64,000 bases of DNA from Cyanoderma ruficeps (taxonomy: Eukaryota; Chordata; Aves; Passeriformes; Timaliidae): assembly GCA_008694505.1 (NCBI GenBank), contig VZDJ01000048.1, forward strand, positions 728,540 through 792,539. Reading direction: 5' to 3'. Positions 1 to 12,446 of the stretch are shown here, in pieces. The position numbers were made by a program, and so were the translations under genes. Position 1 is the stretch's first letter. Every line of letters begins with the position of its first letter. Under the pieces are notes generated by a model, which saw only the letters and a program-made list of their open reading frames with translations, made no database searches and was not told the origin of the DNA.

Positions 1-3000
1 TCTTGACTACAGCAAACGTTAAACTAGAAAAACACACACACTCACACAAATTCACTATAGGTGTAAAGAGAAAAAAGGAAGAGACTTAGTTTTATGTATT
101 TCAAGTGTCTGAAAGAAGGGGAATGTTTTCAGAGTATTTTGGTTTGGTATTGATATTCTAATTTTGTAATTATATCGTACACAGTCACCCACAGATCATA
201 TATTCTTACAGTCATACTTACCTACATGTCAGATGTTTATTTTGATAGGATTCTACACATTAATTCACGTGTGTTTTATATGCTTTGAGTGCCTTGTCAT
301 AGCATATAAATTCAATAAGGATTTGAAATGAAATTGCTAATTTGTAAATTGCCATTTATCCACAGTCATATGGAAATTGCTCACTTCTGCAAATGTTTAC
401 CCGACTCAGTGATTGCAGTGAAACTATTACTGTAAATAAAAATGCCTAAATAAACCTGACAACCAATAAAGTTCCTTTGAACTGGAATTTGATAATCATT
501 TTATGATACAACGAAAAAGGAGAAAAAGGACTATTTGGTGAAAATGATGGAAAAAATCCTTACCATTGGGACTGAGTGACTTTTTAAAGACTGTCTCAAG
601 AGATTGTCATCTTCCGTTCCTGTCCACTTGGCCTGGTTTTCTTGCCAATTTTTTATACAACTAGAGTGATGTAGTTGCTTGTGGAGTTCTCTATAAAATA
701 GATTGCTTACACAACCTCAGAAAATCAAATTTTTAAAAGTCAGCTACAAAATCAAAACCAGAAGTAAGCCATCGTGTATTGACAAGAGACTTCTAAGCAA
801 GTTTTAGTGCTATAGAAGGTGGGCATGACCTTCTGTCCACAGCATATTGTATAAAAGATATGAGTCTTACAGTGAAATGGGAACAGCTCCTTACTGAGGC
901 TAAAACCTTGAATGACATATACTCTCGTTTTAGTCTTTATATGCTTAATCAAGTCATTTTGTTATGAGTTTTTTTCTCATCTTCTCCACTAATGTAATAC
1001 CATTAATGCTTTAAAAGTACATTTAATTGATACTTTCTTTTTCTTTACATACTTGTTTTCCTCAGTGCATGAGGGATCACTCACTTCAGTCTATTTTTTT
1101 GTAAGAATAGCAATAATATTTGGGTTATCTAAGTGTAATGTTTGATATTTAACCATTTTTCTGTAGTATATGCCTGAGTTATTTTTCGACTGATGATAGT
1201 CTCTCTCTAATTGTTTAAGATACTGGAAATTAATTACCTACTTTTCCTTTGGTAAAAAATGAATTCTTAAGTTATCTGCAAGTTTAAGAATCTAGTGTGT
1301 TTCTTTCAATTTGCATTTTTACATTTCGTTGAAGAAATCCAGTATTTTCGATATATATTATTGATACACAGAAAACAAGGATTACTCCAGAATTGGTTTT
1401 AGAAATACATTTATGTTCTGAATGAGACTATTTTCTTAGTTGTAAGGATTGCACGATCCATATTCTTTTCAAAATAATGTAAATTTTTCTGCCTTCTTTA
1501 CCTTAATAACATTTATTGTAAAAACAAAATAATCCCAGACATACTCTTTGTAGAGTTAATGATTGGCAGTAACTTAAAAGCAGACTATACTATATTAAAC
1601 ACAAGCCCAGATTGTTTGGGCACAAAACCCAGAATCCCAGCACTGAGATTTTTCTTGGCTAAGCATCAAAGCGTGTTAATAGGTAGAGTGTTAGGCTGGG
1701 ACAAAGACGGGATTGTTACTGTGGTATATTTCATCCTGCTGCTACTTGGCAAGACTCAGTGTATTTTTAGGTGAAGTTTGTGTGTGCATTTGTCTAGTCA
1801 CCTGGAAAAAAGGATGCATATATGACCCGTGAAAATGCAGTTAGCGTAATGGAAGGTGAGAACGTGTAATCCTTATTATACAGTGAATTGTTAGCACTAT
1901 ATGCTGGGTAAGATACCATTTCAAAGAGTTGGAGTGTTCTCAGTTGTTTAGCTGCACATGTGATTTTTTTTTTCTTGTAACATAACAAGATGGATTTAGC
2001 AGTGGTATATCCTTGTACTTTTTAATTGCTAAATGTTCATGCTCCATTTCCTTTCTTTGTTTCAACAGGGTTGAGTAGCATGGGAAGAGACTTTTTGAGG
2101 GTTTTCTTTGTATTATAGAATACATTTTCTGTAAATATGAGCAGTTTATCTTAAAGTGGTACTGCAGTGAAGAATGACTGGAGTATGTTCAAACAGTTTT
2201 TTTAAGCATTGCATCTGCTGTCTAACTCTACACAGTCAATCCATATTACAATTCAATATTTTTATTATTTTTACATGCCTTTTTACAGAGCCAAGCAGGT
2301 AATAAGTATTTTTAATATGGTGTAGAACAAATTATGTTAGTTGCCAGATTCTGATTGTAGAATGTTTATAATGAATAATGGTTTGTAAATAAAAAGAAGG
2401 GAATTCAGTTATTGCCTAAAAAGTTGTAGTGTCACATTTCTGATAATCAGTAGTTAATAGTTGATAATTTGATAATAGTGAAACAAAATAAATTTAAAAA
2501 CTTTCTGAGCTGAATCACAGAATAGGCCAGGTTGGAGGGGTTGAATAAAATCTATGTCAATGTGAATAGAGGAAACTCAACTTGAATCCTTATAAGGGTA
2601 TATCTGCTTCTAATAAGAAGCTGTTTATCTAATGAAAGTGGAAAACATCCAAAAAGCTTGAATCTTGAGAGGATAAGGCAGAGGCTGCTAGGATCATGTC
2701 ATCCAGTGATTTACCTAAGAGAGCACAAAACACTCCTAAATTCTTTTATCTCATTGTTATCTTTTGGTGGAAAAAAAAATCCCATTTTAATGTAGAGAAT
2801 ATGCCACACAAAAATTTTCTTTGCTAGTTGCTTTTCTTATTAGGTAAATAAAAATGCTACTGCTTTTCAGAAAAGCCTGCCTTTTGGCCCCTCTTGGACT
2901 CCTTTTCACTCATCTGCTAGCCTTCTGTTAGCATGTCTTCATTTGCAAATTCTACTAAGTCTCTCTTGGACTTGGGTGCATCAAGTAAACTGAGCATTAA

Positions 3001-6000
3001 CTTTCTTTTGTGGCATTTTAGTTTTCCCCAGCTTTTGCCATGTGTCAGCTTCATAAAATAGTAGTCTGTGTTTTCTTCCTTCACACAAGATAGTTTGATA
3101 GCCTATCTTTTCTTTATGTCCACAAGCAGTAGAAGTAATTTTTTCATTACTCTAAGTTACAGTTCTGTTATTTTTGCTCAAGAGCACTTTACCAATCTCA
3201 GGCATGTAATTATCTGAGCTGTACTTTCTCATTGTAAAGAATGATATAACACTACTGTTTCCCCTTCTTCTTTCACCCCCTGTTCTCTAGATTTTTCCTC
3301 TCATTTTATTAACAACCAGTATTCCTCATTGCTCCAAAAAAAAAAATCTCTTTAAGCAACTTCTGAAAAACACTTGGAAGCAAACTGCATGACCATGTTG
3401 CTTTTATTTCTCAGATGCTTATTTTTAGTTGCATTTCTTTCTGTTTTGGGATAATTCAAGAAGACAGAAAAATATGTCATCCTCAGATATCTGGCTTTCT
3501 CTGATATATGAACAGAAAGAGCCATTGAATCTTTTTTTTTTTTTCCCCCTCTCTACATTGTAAGTCCTTTTCCTTTTTGGGGGGGTTTTAATCCCTAACA
3601 TAAAACAATAATAATGTAGGGGGGGTTCTCTATGTGCTCAAAGATGAATGTCTGTATATCTTCAGCTATGCCTGTTGTTGTAAATAAATGGACAATAGTT
3701 GTTTAACAATCAGTTTTCTATGTAAAAATATTTTTACCTTGTGAAAGAACTTCTGAGGGCAAATTAATTTTTTTTCCCTGTATGGCACCATTTTTTAAAT
3801 CAGGCCTTTGGCAGCAAATTACAAATACTCAGCTTTAGACTTTATTCCATACATTTGTTTCTTCTTCGTATTTTCCTGCACATTCAGTATAAAATTCAAG
3901 ATCCCAGTAACATCAGGGTATCAAGCCAAATCTCATGTGTTCATAGCATCTTTTTAAGTAAAAGTTTTAGTAGAAAGCAGTGTGGGTTTGTTTGGTTTTT
4001 TTTGTATTTTAGTATGTTAAAAGTTGTACATATGTGTGTCTATGAATGAACATTCAACAGAAAACTGATTTGGTGAATTCATGGAGTTTCTTCTTATTCT
4101 GCCATTGTCTTAAACACAAAATACCTTTACAAATAGTTGGACCAGGTATTGCTGGTTTCAACAGAGCATGGCATTTTGTAAAGGCTGCCTTTTTTACTGA
4201 GAAGGTAAAAAAGATTTGGACTAATGCTACAGAATGGTTCATGCTCTGAGGGGTTATTAGGATAATACAGCATCTGGCATGAGGAAATAACTCTGGAAAT
4301 ACAAGTAGCACTATTAATGGCAGTGGGACCAGCAGTTTGAAATACGCAGTTTCATGGAGCTAGCTATAGCATGTGAATTTTCATTTTACAGTTTGCTACT
4401 TCCACCGTGACTTGTTCTCTCATTCACCTGGGTCTCAGAGCTCTGAGATCAGTGGCACTGCCCCTTCACTTTCCAGTAAATTAGGGAATGCTTTGAGGCA
4501 TCAGACAGATAGGGACCATAAAAGTGAGCGGGAGAGAACAATGTAGAATGCTTTCATGCTGCATTATTGTCCACTCATTTCTAGTTAGGGATATTACAAA
4601 AAAAAGACATAATGCTGCAAAAGTTAGTGAGAAGGCAGTCTGACTTAGTGGATTGTGTGCATTGCTAAAAAAATGGGGCTTAACTGTCTGCAAAGAGGGC
4701 TCAGTTTTAAAAGCTGTGTAAAACATGTTACTTCAATGTAGAATGAAAGTCTTAAAATCATGCCCAGCCTATCAAATAACATATGGAGAAAGTCTGTGTG
4801 TTCTTGCATGTGTTCTTAGAGCAGCGGAGTTGACTTTTTTCAACCACATGGTGGTGTGTGGAGTAGCGTGGCTTGTTGAGTCCTGCAAAATCTAGGCTTC
4901 ACCCATCTATACCTCCACAGCGTCTTATAAATCTCCAGAATGTGGAATGTACTGAGACATACTCACCTGGGAGAAGTGGCATGGGTAGATAGTTAACAAA
5001 ACCAACCAAACAACAAAAAGAACTCATTATTAAAAAACAAACAACCAAGCAAAAACCCACAATAAACACAACAATGTAATTCTTACCATCGTTTCCATTA
5101 GTTCTCATTTTGGCTCATTGTGCACCTGAAAATCTGTGATCCTCTCAGTAAAAAGGTTAATGCACATTATTTGACAACTTCCCAAGTCAGAGAACAGCAA
5201 AGCATACCGTAGTCACAGTTGGGTAATTTCATAATAAAATCACTTTTTAATGAGAAGTGTATCAGCAGTACAGACCTTTTGAAGTTCTTCTTAAGTTTGG
5301 CTGATAAGCAGCCATACTGAGCTCATTGATGGAAAAGCATTATTTGCTGAACAAGCCTCATGCTTAAGACTGGAAGTCATTGTTACGTCATTTCTTGGTT
5401 AATTGGCTGCACCTGTGATTTGTTAACAGCTCTAATCCAGTGGTTTCTGAACCACGTGTGGAAAGGTCAGCAGGAGAGAGTCTGGTGCACTGTGAAGCAT
5501 TGTTAGAGGTAATCTTAGTTTGGCAACCTGTCATGCCTGTTAAATCCAGATTGTCACTTTTCAGCTCATGACGTCTGCTTCTCAAAATGAGAATGGTGCA
5601 GATAACTGGAAAATGAAGTCTGTGGTTCTTTTCCTGCGAGGCATTGCTTAGTTAAGAACAGGGGGATATTTTTTTTAAATGTGTTAATTTGTAGGTTTCT
5701 CTTTTGTAATGAAAAATTCTTTACAACTTTGTGCTTCTGAAAGTTGGAATTTGTTTGGTTTTTTTTTTAATAAAAGTATAAAATTTATATGAATCCAGTG
5801 AAGATAGGTAGATATCTATATTAATACATGCGTGCAAATGTATTTGCTGGTATTTCCCTCTCTCTTTATGTCATAGGGTTTGGGTCCTCAGCAGTCCCAG
5901 GTGCTTGTCATTGTGCTGCCTTTTATAATGCAATCATATTTGGTGAGACTGAATTTTCAGTATAGTTACTATATACAAATAATTATGTTTGTGCTATTTA

Positions 6001-6293
6001 TGTACATAAACTATCTTTTAACTCCAGTGTGCTTTTCAGTTAGTTAAATAGTTTGAGTCCTGCAATAAATCACGAAAATACTTTCCACATATGTTGATAC
6101 TATACCTGAATTTTCAATGTACATCTAAGTGTCTTGAGTAGTAGAATTTGCCTTTGTCTTTTTTGTACGTTGTATAATAAGCAAACTGCTAAATTTGTTT
6201 AAATAATTTGAATAAGTTTACTTAACTGAAACATCTCTTGCAATATTCTTTATTAAATAGGAATAATCTTGCTAAAAGTTATGGTACCAAAGA
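1..6293. other. AT-rich intron, no gene seen
   Basis: This holds only short open frames (up to 85 codons) without family signatures, a short CA-rich run at 30-50, several T and A runs (3530-3545, 5760-5770) and G runs near 3583 and 3620. A 35-bp stretch at 2513-2547 (AATCACAGAATAGGCCAGG, then TTGGAGGGGTTG) faintly resembles a CR1 tail. Confidence 0.6.
4995..5065. repeat. A-rich low-complexity (AACA-type) stretch
   Basis: This is an irregular run of CAAACAAC/AAAACAAAC-type units, nearly all A and C. It looks like a decayed simple repeat and has no element attached that I can recognise. Confidence 0.75.
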
Positions 6294-6985
6294 AACATGA
6301 ACTTACAGGGTGGGTTGGAAGGGACTTACAAAGGTCACCCAGTCAAACACTCCTGCAGTGGACCGGGATATCTTCCACCATGTTATTTTGCTCGGAGCCT
6401 TGACCAACTTGACCTTGGATGAAGCCCAGCGATGGGATATCCACCACTTTTCTGGGTAATCTGTTTCAGTGTTTCATCATACCCATTGTAAAAAATTGCT
6501 TTCTTACATCTAGTTTGAGGCTATACTCTTTTAGTTTAAATCCATTACCCCTATCCCAACAGGTCCTGCCGTAAAAAGATTATCTCCACCTTTCTTAGAG
6601 AACCCTTTAGGTACTAAAAGGCCACAATAAGGTTACCCCAGAGCCTCCTCTTCTCTAGGCTGAATAACCTCAAGTCTTTAAGCCTTTTTTCATTGGATAT
6701 ATGTTCCAATCCTCTGATCATTTTCATGAGTCTCTTCTGGACCTGCTCCAACAGGTCCTGTGCTGGGACTCCAGGGCTGATGCAGCACTGCAGGTGGGGT
6801 CTCAGCAGAGCAGAGCAGAGGGGCAGAATTCCTCCCTGGCCCTGCTGCCCACACTGCTCTGGATGCAGCCCGGGGTATGGTCGATTGTTGGGCTGCAGTC
6901 ACACATTGCTGGGTCATGCCCGGCATTTTATCCAGGAGATGTCCAAGTTGTTCTTACTGGGGCTGTTCTCATGACATCTTGCAGC
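6294..6985 (-). mobile_element. CR1 LINE, 3' part, 5'-truncated
   Basis: Read on the - strand, this is the last ~690 bp of a CR1 retrotransposon. The left edge carries the reverse complement of the CR1 tail (GGGTTGGAAGGGACTTACAAAGGTCA). The middle has the usual CR1 blocks for a Pro/Leu-rich stretch (CTGGACCTGCTCCAACAGGTCC, then a GC-rich block at 6770-6900 with TGCAGCACTGCAGGTGGGG). Homology fades near 6985, which fits the 5' truncation normal for CR1. It is moderately diverged. Open frames of 78-111 codons in it are by-products of its high GC. Confidence 0.92.
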
Positions 6986-9787
6986 GCAGGAATCATGTTT
7001 TTTCAGAGAAGGTTTAAGTTGGTAGGATTTTCATGATTGAATTAACATTTGAATATTGATTGTGAGATCGCAACGTCTGCTTTGGAAGCTGTTGGTTGTA
7101 TATGAGATGGAGAGTATTTCTGAATGCATGTAAATTAAATACTAACCTAGTACAGTGTTCATGTTTCATTATTTCCCAAATAACTCTTCAAAAAATAGTA
7201 GCGACTTTATGTATAGCATGTCACTGTCACAGAAATAGCATTCTGGTAGTATTCTCATTTTAAGTACGTGGATATTGTAATTCACTGTAAATGAAGTATT
7301 TATACCACTTCTGCTGTGGTAAAAGATAGGGTCCAAGCGAATTTTATTAATTTATTTCCCCCTGTAAGATAGCATTCTCAAACAAATAGGTTATGTGGCT
7401 GTTTCTGTGACTAGAACACAAAATGGAAAAAGACAACTGTTAGGGTGAATTGAAGTCATTAGTTGCGTAATCACCTCCAGAAACAGAGGATGGATTTAAT
7501 GTGTTCACCTTATTCTGAACTGCAGTTTCATGTTTTTATTTTTTAAATTTTCATTTTTAATACCTATTATTTGTGAAACACTCAAACTCACAGCTTCTTT
7601 AAGACTTTCTGGGATATTAATTACAAGGTACTTCAGAGTATTCTAATGAAATGTTATTTTTATAATGAAAATATCATGGAGATTTCAGATTATTTCCTAG
7701 ATACTTTATGTACTCGTTTTTTTCTTACAGTTCAACACTGAGCAATTTAGTGTTCATTCAGAGTAGCCTGAAAAAGTTACCAAACTATTTCTTAGGTGTG
7801 TTCACATTGCCAGTTCTTTTAATTACAAAGTAATTGAAATTGAAATTAGCCATTTTGTTAAAATGTCCAAAGAAAAACAGATCACTTCAGCCTCTAAAAC
7901 TTGAAATTATTTATCAGTATTACATGCTTGAAGTTAAAGTCACCTTTTATCAACGAAGTATGTTTTCTCATCTAAAAAATAAGTACTTAGATGAAAAATA
8001 AACCTTTGTCTACTTAAAATAGCTGTATTTTTTGTGTCATGGTATCACTTCTATTTCATAGTGAGGATAATACCTTCACAATAATGGTTTTAGTGGAAAA
8101 AGTAATATAATTAAATTTTACAATAATCTTCAATTTGTTTAAAAGCATAAAAATTGAATTAAAAACTAATTTTTAAAAACAACTTCGTGATCTGGTGAAA
8201 TAAGTCCTTTTAATTGAAGCTGTTGCATATTTTAATAGCACTTCTGCCCAGAAAAAAGAGCTGTAGCTGGTGGAATGTTAACAGGTTTTAGGGCATTATT
8301 AACATAGTCATTTATCTTTCCTGTATAAGCCTTTTGGAAAAAAAAAAACAACTTATGCCTACCAAGAGAACAGTATGTATATTGTTTTTTGTGTTAATCA
8401 AAATTCAGTGATACTTTTTAAAGAGTTATCTGTTATAAACTGATTTTACTTTGCCAAATCTTTAACAAGAGTTATCTGAATAATATGACCATCCTTAATC
8501 AGAGACAATTTTTTAATCATGTTATCTATGTTCCTTTCCAGGTCAGTTTTAGAGGCTGCCTCTCAAACCCTGTCCTGTTCATATGGTTAGAAGTTTCTCC
8601 TGTGAAACTTCCAGTGGACAGACAAAAAATAAATAGCTTAACTTGTTCAAAGGCATAAAAATACTTCTATTTTGCATTTGCAAAATTTTATCTGCAGTCT
8701 GTCCATGGCAAATGTATTATTATAAGGTTATAGCAAGGCTTTAGAGTTGTAGCTGTAGCCGTTTTCTGATGGTAAGTTTAAAGGATTAAGCAGATATTTT
8801 CAAAACTGTGTCATCAGTAAGGTGGTAGAATATGGGTGAGGGGAAAATGCATTCATGGGTGTCTGTTTTCATTCAAGCATTTCCTCCGCAAATTTACTGC
8901 CCAGTAACCTTTAGGCTCATTGTTGTTTTCTTTTCATTGACTGATGAAATGATAGTTGCAGGCTGTTGGCAGAAAAAGATGGTTTTGAATGGTGACTATT
9001 GTTCTATTAACATTAGACCCTCTGGCTAGAGGATCAGCAAGACTGCCTGCTAAGATTAAGTGACAATGTTGTCTCCTGTTCATGGAAATAACTTGCTGAT
9101 AAACTATGACAGTACAAAAAGCCCTAAGGACTTGGGGTGGGAAAAGCTGTATTAAACTTCTTGTAGTGCTCAGCAGAATTCTCACTTGCTACCCAGTTTG
9201 TCCACTAGTATCTATTGGGAAGTAGGAATAAACCTTGTCTGTACTCTTTTGATAGTTCTTGAAACAATTACAAATCATGAGGTTCTATCTCTGTTTCTCT
9301 GTACTTTGCTGTTACTTTTTTGATACTAGAATATCCAAGGCATTATCTAATCCTTAAAAGGAGTTATATAATGTCGATTAAATAAATGTATTTCCAGTGC
9401 TCTTACTGACATTTGTATCCTAAAAGGCTAAATAGTATGTTCCTATTTCATACTTTCATATCTTTGAATATTTCTTACATTTGGGCTATCTGTAGGTAAG
9501 CATTCGTGCCCTAATTTTTTGATCAGACTCTACTAGCCTACTCCAAAAGATACTCAGCTTTATTTAAATGCATTTGTGAGAAGTATTATTAGTGATTCAT
9601 AAAATAGTATACAAACGCATGCTCCAAAATACCTTGGATTTAAAATGTTCTGGCATTCTTGAAATATTTTAATGTGTACAGAATTTGGAATTCTCAGAGA
9701 GAATTCTTTACATCTTTATAGTATTTCATCTTTACAGCACTGTGTGCTTTTAGAAATGTTATAACAAATGTTGAAACAGTTAATTTA
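6986..9787. other. AT-rich intron, nothing recognised
   Basis: This stretch shows no recognisable repeat, RNA gene or protein-coding signature on either strand. Its longest open frame is about 83 codons and looks random. Confidence 0.6.
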
Positions 9788-9930
9788 GAATTACAGAATT
9801 ACTGAGGTTGGAAAGACTGTTAAGATCAGTAAGTCCAAACATAAACCTGACACTCCCAAGTCCACCACTAAACCATGTCCCTCAATGCAGTTCTACATGT
9901 CTTGTCCATAAATACAGTGATTCACAACAG
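9788..9930 (-). mobile_element. CR1 LINE 3' end fragment
   Basis: This short fragment starts with GAATTACAGAATTACTGAGG, then TTGGAAAGACTGTTAAGATCA, and later CACTAAACCATGTCCCTCA. That order is the reverse complement of the 3' end of one CR1 subfamily. It is the same subfamily as the copies at 11091-11210 and 11221-11597. Confidence 0.88.
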
Positions 9931-10206
9931 CAAGATGTGAAAAGTGAAATTCTTAGGAAGTAAAATTTTAATGTAGTTTTTAAAAAGATGTGTCTATGAT
10001 TAATATGTATTTGAACAAGATATTATAGGAAATGTAATTTTTTTTTCTGTGTCTAGTTATGATTTTTATATTTATCAAGTCTGTGAGGCTATCCCTTACT
10101 CTCAGATCTAAATAATGCAAATTGTTTTCTGTGTAAGTGGAATGAAATTATCTGTTTTAGAGCACTTGCAGATGAATGTGTTTTAGAGCTTTCATGGTTC
10201 CATAGT

Positions 10207-10250
10207 TCCAAATATTCTGGATAACTTACAGTGTTACCAGAATATTTGGA
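10207..10250. repeat. Near-perfect inverted repeat (14 bp arms)
   Basis: TCCAAATATTCTGG at 10207-10220 is the exact reverse complement of CCAGAATATTTGGA at 10237-10250. Inside it, TAAC at 10222-10225 pairs with GTTA at 10233-10236 after a one-base bulge, leaving a 7-nt loop. The total stem is 18 bp. It is shorter than a normal microRNA precursor, and function is unknown. Confidence 0.95.
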
Positions 10251-10664
10251 CCGAGTCTTAAAGTGGGGTTGAAAGCATTTATTTTATTAAGAAGAATTTT
10301 TCAGGCTTGTACCTGAAGGTTCAAGTCATTTTTTGTGGTTACTCTCACTCAAGTAAAATTATTTTTTCTGGCTTAAGTTAAGCTCCTTGAAACTCATTTG
10401 AGATTTATTAAAATTTTTTTATTATTATATCATTTTCTGAAAATTAGTGCATCCTAATGGGGAGTATGCTTTGTTGCAGTAGTGGTTGGTTGTAGGCTGA
10501 GTCTCTGTTCTGTGCATAATCTTTTAATTCACTTTAGCTGTGCAGAAGGAAGCTCTTGATAAAGTCTTGCTTTGACTTTTAAGACTAATCTGAATGCAGT
10601 ACTGAATAAAATACTGTTTTCTCATTTATGTTACTGAAGTGACACCACCCACTTCTTCTTTGCC

Positions 10665-11090
10665 CAAAGAGGAAAGAAGGTCTGTCCTGTGTGCCAGAGC
10701 TGAACAAAGGATTCAAGCTGTGGCCTCACCAGTGCCCAGCACAGGGGGACAATCCCTGCCCTGCTCCTGCTGCCCACACCATTGCTGATCCAGGCCAGGA
10801 TGCCATTGGCCTTCTTGGCCACCTGGGCACACCCTGCCTCATGTTCAGTCACTGTCACCAGCACCCCCAGGTCCTTTCCAGCCACTCTGCCCCAGCCTGT
10901 GGAGCTGCCTGGGGTTGTTGTGAGCCAAGGGCAGGACCCAGCACTGGGCCTTGGTGAACCTCCCACCATTGGCCTCAGCCCATGATCCAGCCTGTCCAGA
11001 TAACCTCTGGAGAGCCTTCCTGCCCTTTCAGCAGATCAGCACTCCCCCCAAGACTGGTCTTGTCTGCAAGCTTACTGAGGGTGCACTTGA
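10665..11090 (-). mobile_element. CR1 LINE internal fragment lacking its 3' end
   Basis: This GC-rich block has typical CR1 phrases in reverse complement: GCCATTGGCCTTCTTGGCCACC, CACCAGCACCCCCAGGTCC and TGGCCTCAGCCCATGATCCAGCC. The 3'-most ~250 bp expected at the left edge is missing. At the right edge homology stops in GGGTGCACTTGA, where the copy at 11091 begins. The block is either interrupted by that copy or was truncated before it. Confidence 0.9.
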
Positions 11091-11210
11091 TACAATCATA
11101 GAGTTATTTTGGTTTGGAAAGACCTTTAAGATCCTTGGATCAAACTGTAGAGTTAACACTGCCACAACCATCACTAAGCCATGTCCCTAAGTGTGGGACA
11201 TGCATCTACC
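11091..11210 (-). mobile_element. CR1 LINE 3' end fragment, abutting the fragment to its left
   Basis: This begins with a decayed tail (ACAATCATAGAGTTATTTTGG), then TTTGGAAAGACCTTTAAGATCC and CACTAAGCCATGTCCCTAAGTG. It is the same subfamily as 9788-9930, on the - strand, and only about 120 bp long. Its truncated 5' side faces the + strand copy that starts at about 11221. Confidence 0.88.
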
Positions 11211-11220
11211 CCCACTGTAA

Positions 11221-11597
11221 AGGAGCACAAGTGCTATGAGGAGCTATGAGGGAACTGGGGTTTGTTAGCCTGGAGAAAAGGAGGCTCAGGAGAGAGGTCC
11301 CTATTTCTCTCTACAACCACCTGAAAGGAGGTTGTAGTGAGGTGTGTAGCAGTCTTTTCTCCCACATAACCAGAAAAGAGCAAGAGCAAATGGCCTCAAG
11401 TTGCACCAGGAGAGGTTTAGACTGGTTATTAGAAAAAATTCCTTCTCCAATACAGTTGTCAAGCACTGGAGCAGGCTGGCCAGAGAAGTGGTGGAGTCAT
11501 TGTCCCTGAAGATATTTTCAAGATATATGTAGGTGTGGTGCTTGGGGACATGGTTTAGTGCTGAACTTGGCATTTGCTGTGTTAACAGTTGAACTCT
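11221..11597 (+). mobile_element. CR1 LINE 3' region, + strand
   Basis: Typical CR1 blocks run in order on the + strand: AGGAGCACAAGTGCTATGAGG, GGAACTGGGGTTTGTTAGCCT, GGCCTCAAGTTGCACCAGG, then GGCTGGCCAGAGAAGTGGTGG and GGGGACATGGTTTAGTG. The final A/T-rich octamer tail is missing or decayed after about 11597. With 11091-11210 it forms an inverted pair of the same subfamily. Confidence 0.92.
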
Positions 11598-12329
11598 ACT
11601 AGTCTACTGCAACCTAAGCAATTCTAGAATTTTATTATCTGCCCAGAGAATCTCTCAAAAACTGCAGTTACAGGTGCTCCAACCTGTTTTCCACAAATCT
11701 ATAGGCTATTACATTGACAGACAACAAGACATAGTATTATGAAAACCTTTGCATATCAGCTGAGATTCTTCATATCATCTGCAAGGGCAGAGTCTGTCAT
11801 TTTAAGCTTTGCTAGATAGTGCATGCTGTCCACACCAGACAAAATTTTTGCCATAGACAGGCTTCATTCCTCTCTAGGACAAAAGATCTGGTCATACCAT
11901 TCTGTACTGGGCAGGAGATTTGGTCCTATTGTTTCCAAGTCCTTTTCTCACTTTTCTAAATATGCTCCTTTGTGCTTTCTTTTCATTCTTAATTTCAGTC
12001 ATGGTGATATTAGTTTACTGTTTGAAGCCTTATATTTGCCAGGGAAAGAAAGAACTTGTATTTAAAATGAGTACTTAAAATAGGGTTATGAAGGACTGTT
12101 GTTCCAAGTGGATGTTAAGGAACCCTGTGTAGTAATATGTTTTAGATTCTGGAGTTCATATTTCACAGTACAACAGCATACTTCATACCTTAAGGCCTTT
12201 TTCTATGGTCTGTCCCATGGATTAGCCCAGAAATACATATTTTGTGGTAGCATTGATGTAAAAAGTGAAAAAATCTTATTCTTGCATTCTTAGGAATCTG
12301 CAGTTAAAGGAAATAGGTATTCTGTTGTT
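11598..12329. other. Unique intronic stretch between CR1 copies
   Basis: I see no repeat, RNA gene or recognisable protein here. It separates two + strand CR1 pieces of different subfamilies, so it is older intron sequence rather than part of one element. Confidence 0.6.
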
Positions 12330-12446
12330 CAAGAAGTGCTTGGTTACCACTCCTGGACACATGCTGTAATTTTGGGGTTGTCCCATGCAAGTTGAAACTT
12401 TGATAATCCTTGTGGATTCCTTCCAACTCAGGATATTCTGTGTTTC
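12330..12446 (+). mobile_element. CR1 LINE 3' tail fragment
   Basis: The + strand shows TTCAAGAAGTGCTTGG, GGGGTTGTCCCATGCAAG, TTTGATAATCCTTGTGG and then TTCCTTCCAACTCAGGATATTC followed by a decayed tail. This is the 3' end of a CR1 subfamily different from the one just upstream. Confidence 0.88.

Noticed and set aside
2513..2547. Possible CR1 tail remnant (AATCACAGAATAGG, then TTGGAGGGG)
   Set aside because: Only about 35 bp of weak similarity with no following CR1 block; not enough to call.
10207..10250. MicroRNA precursor call for the hairpin
   Set aside because: The stem of about 18 bp and 44-nt length are too short for a normal precursor, so it is reported only as an inverted repeat.
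10631..10969. 112-codon minus-strand frame with Trp- and Pro-rich text
   Set aside because: It coincides with a truncated CR1 fragment; the apparent protein is a CR1 coding/UTR remnant.
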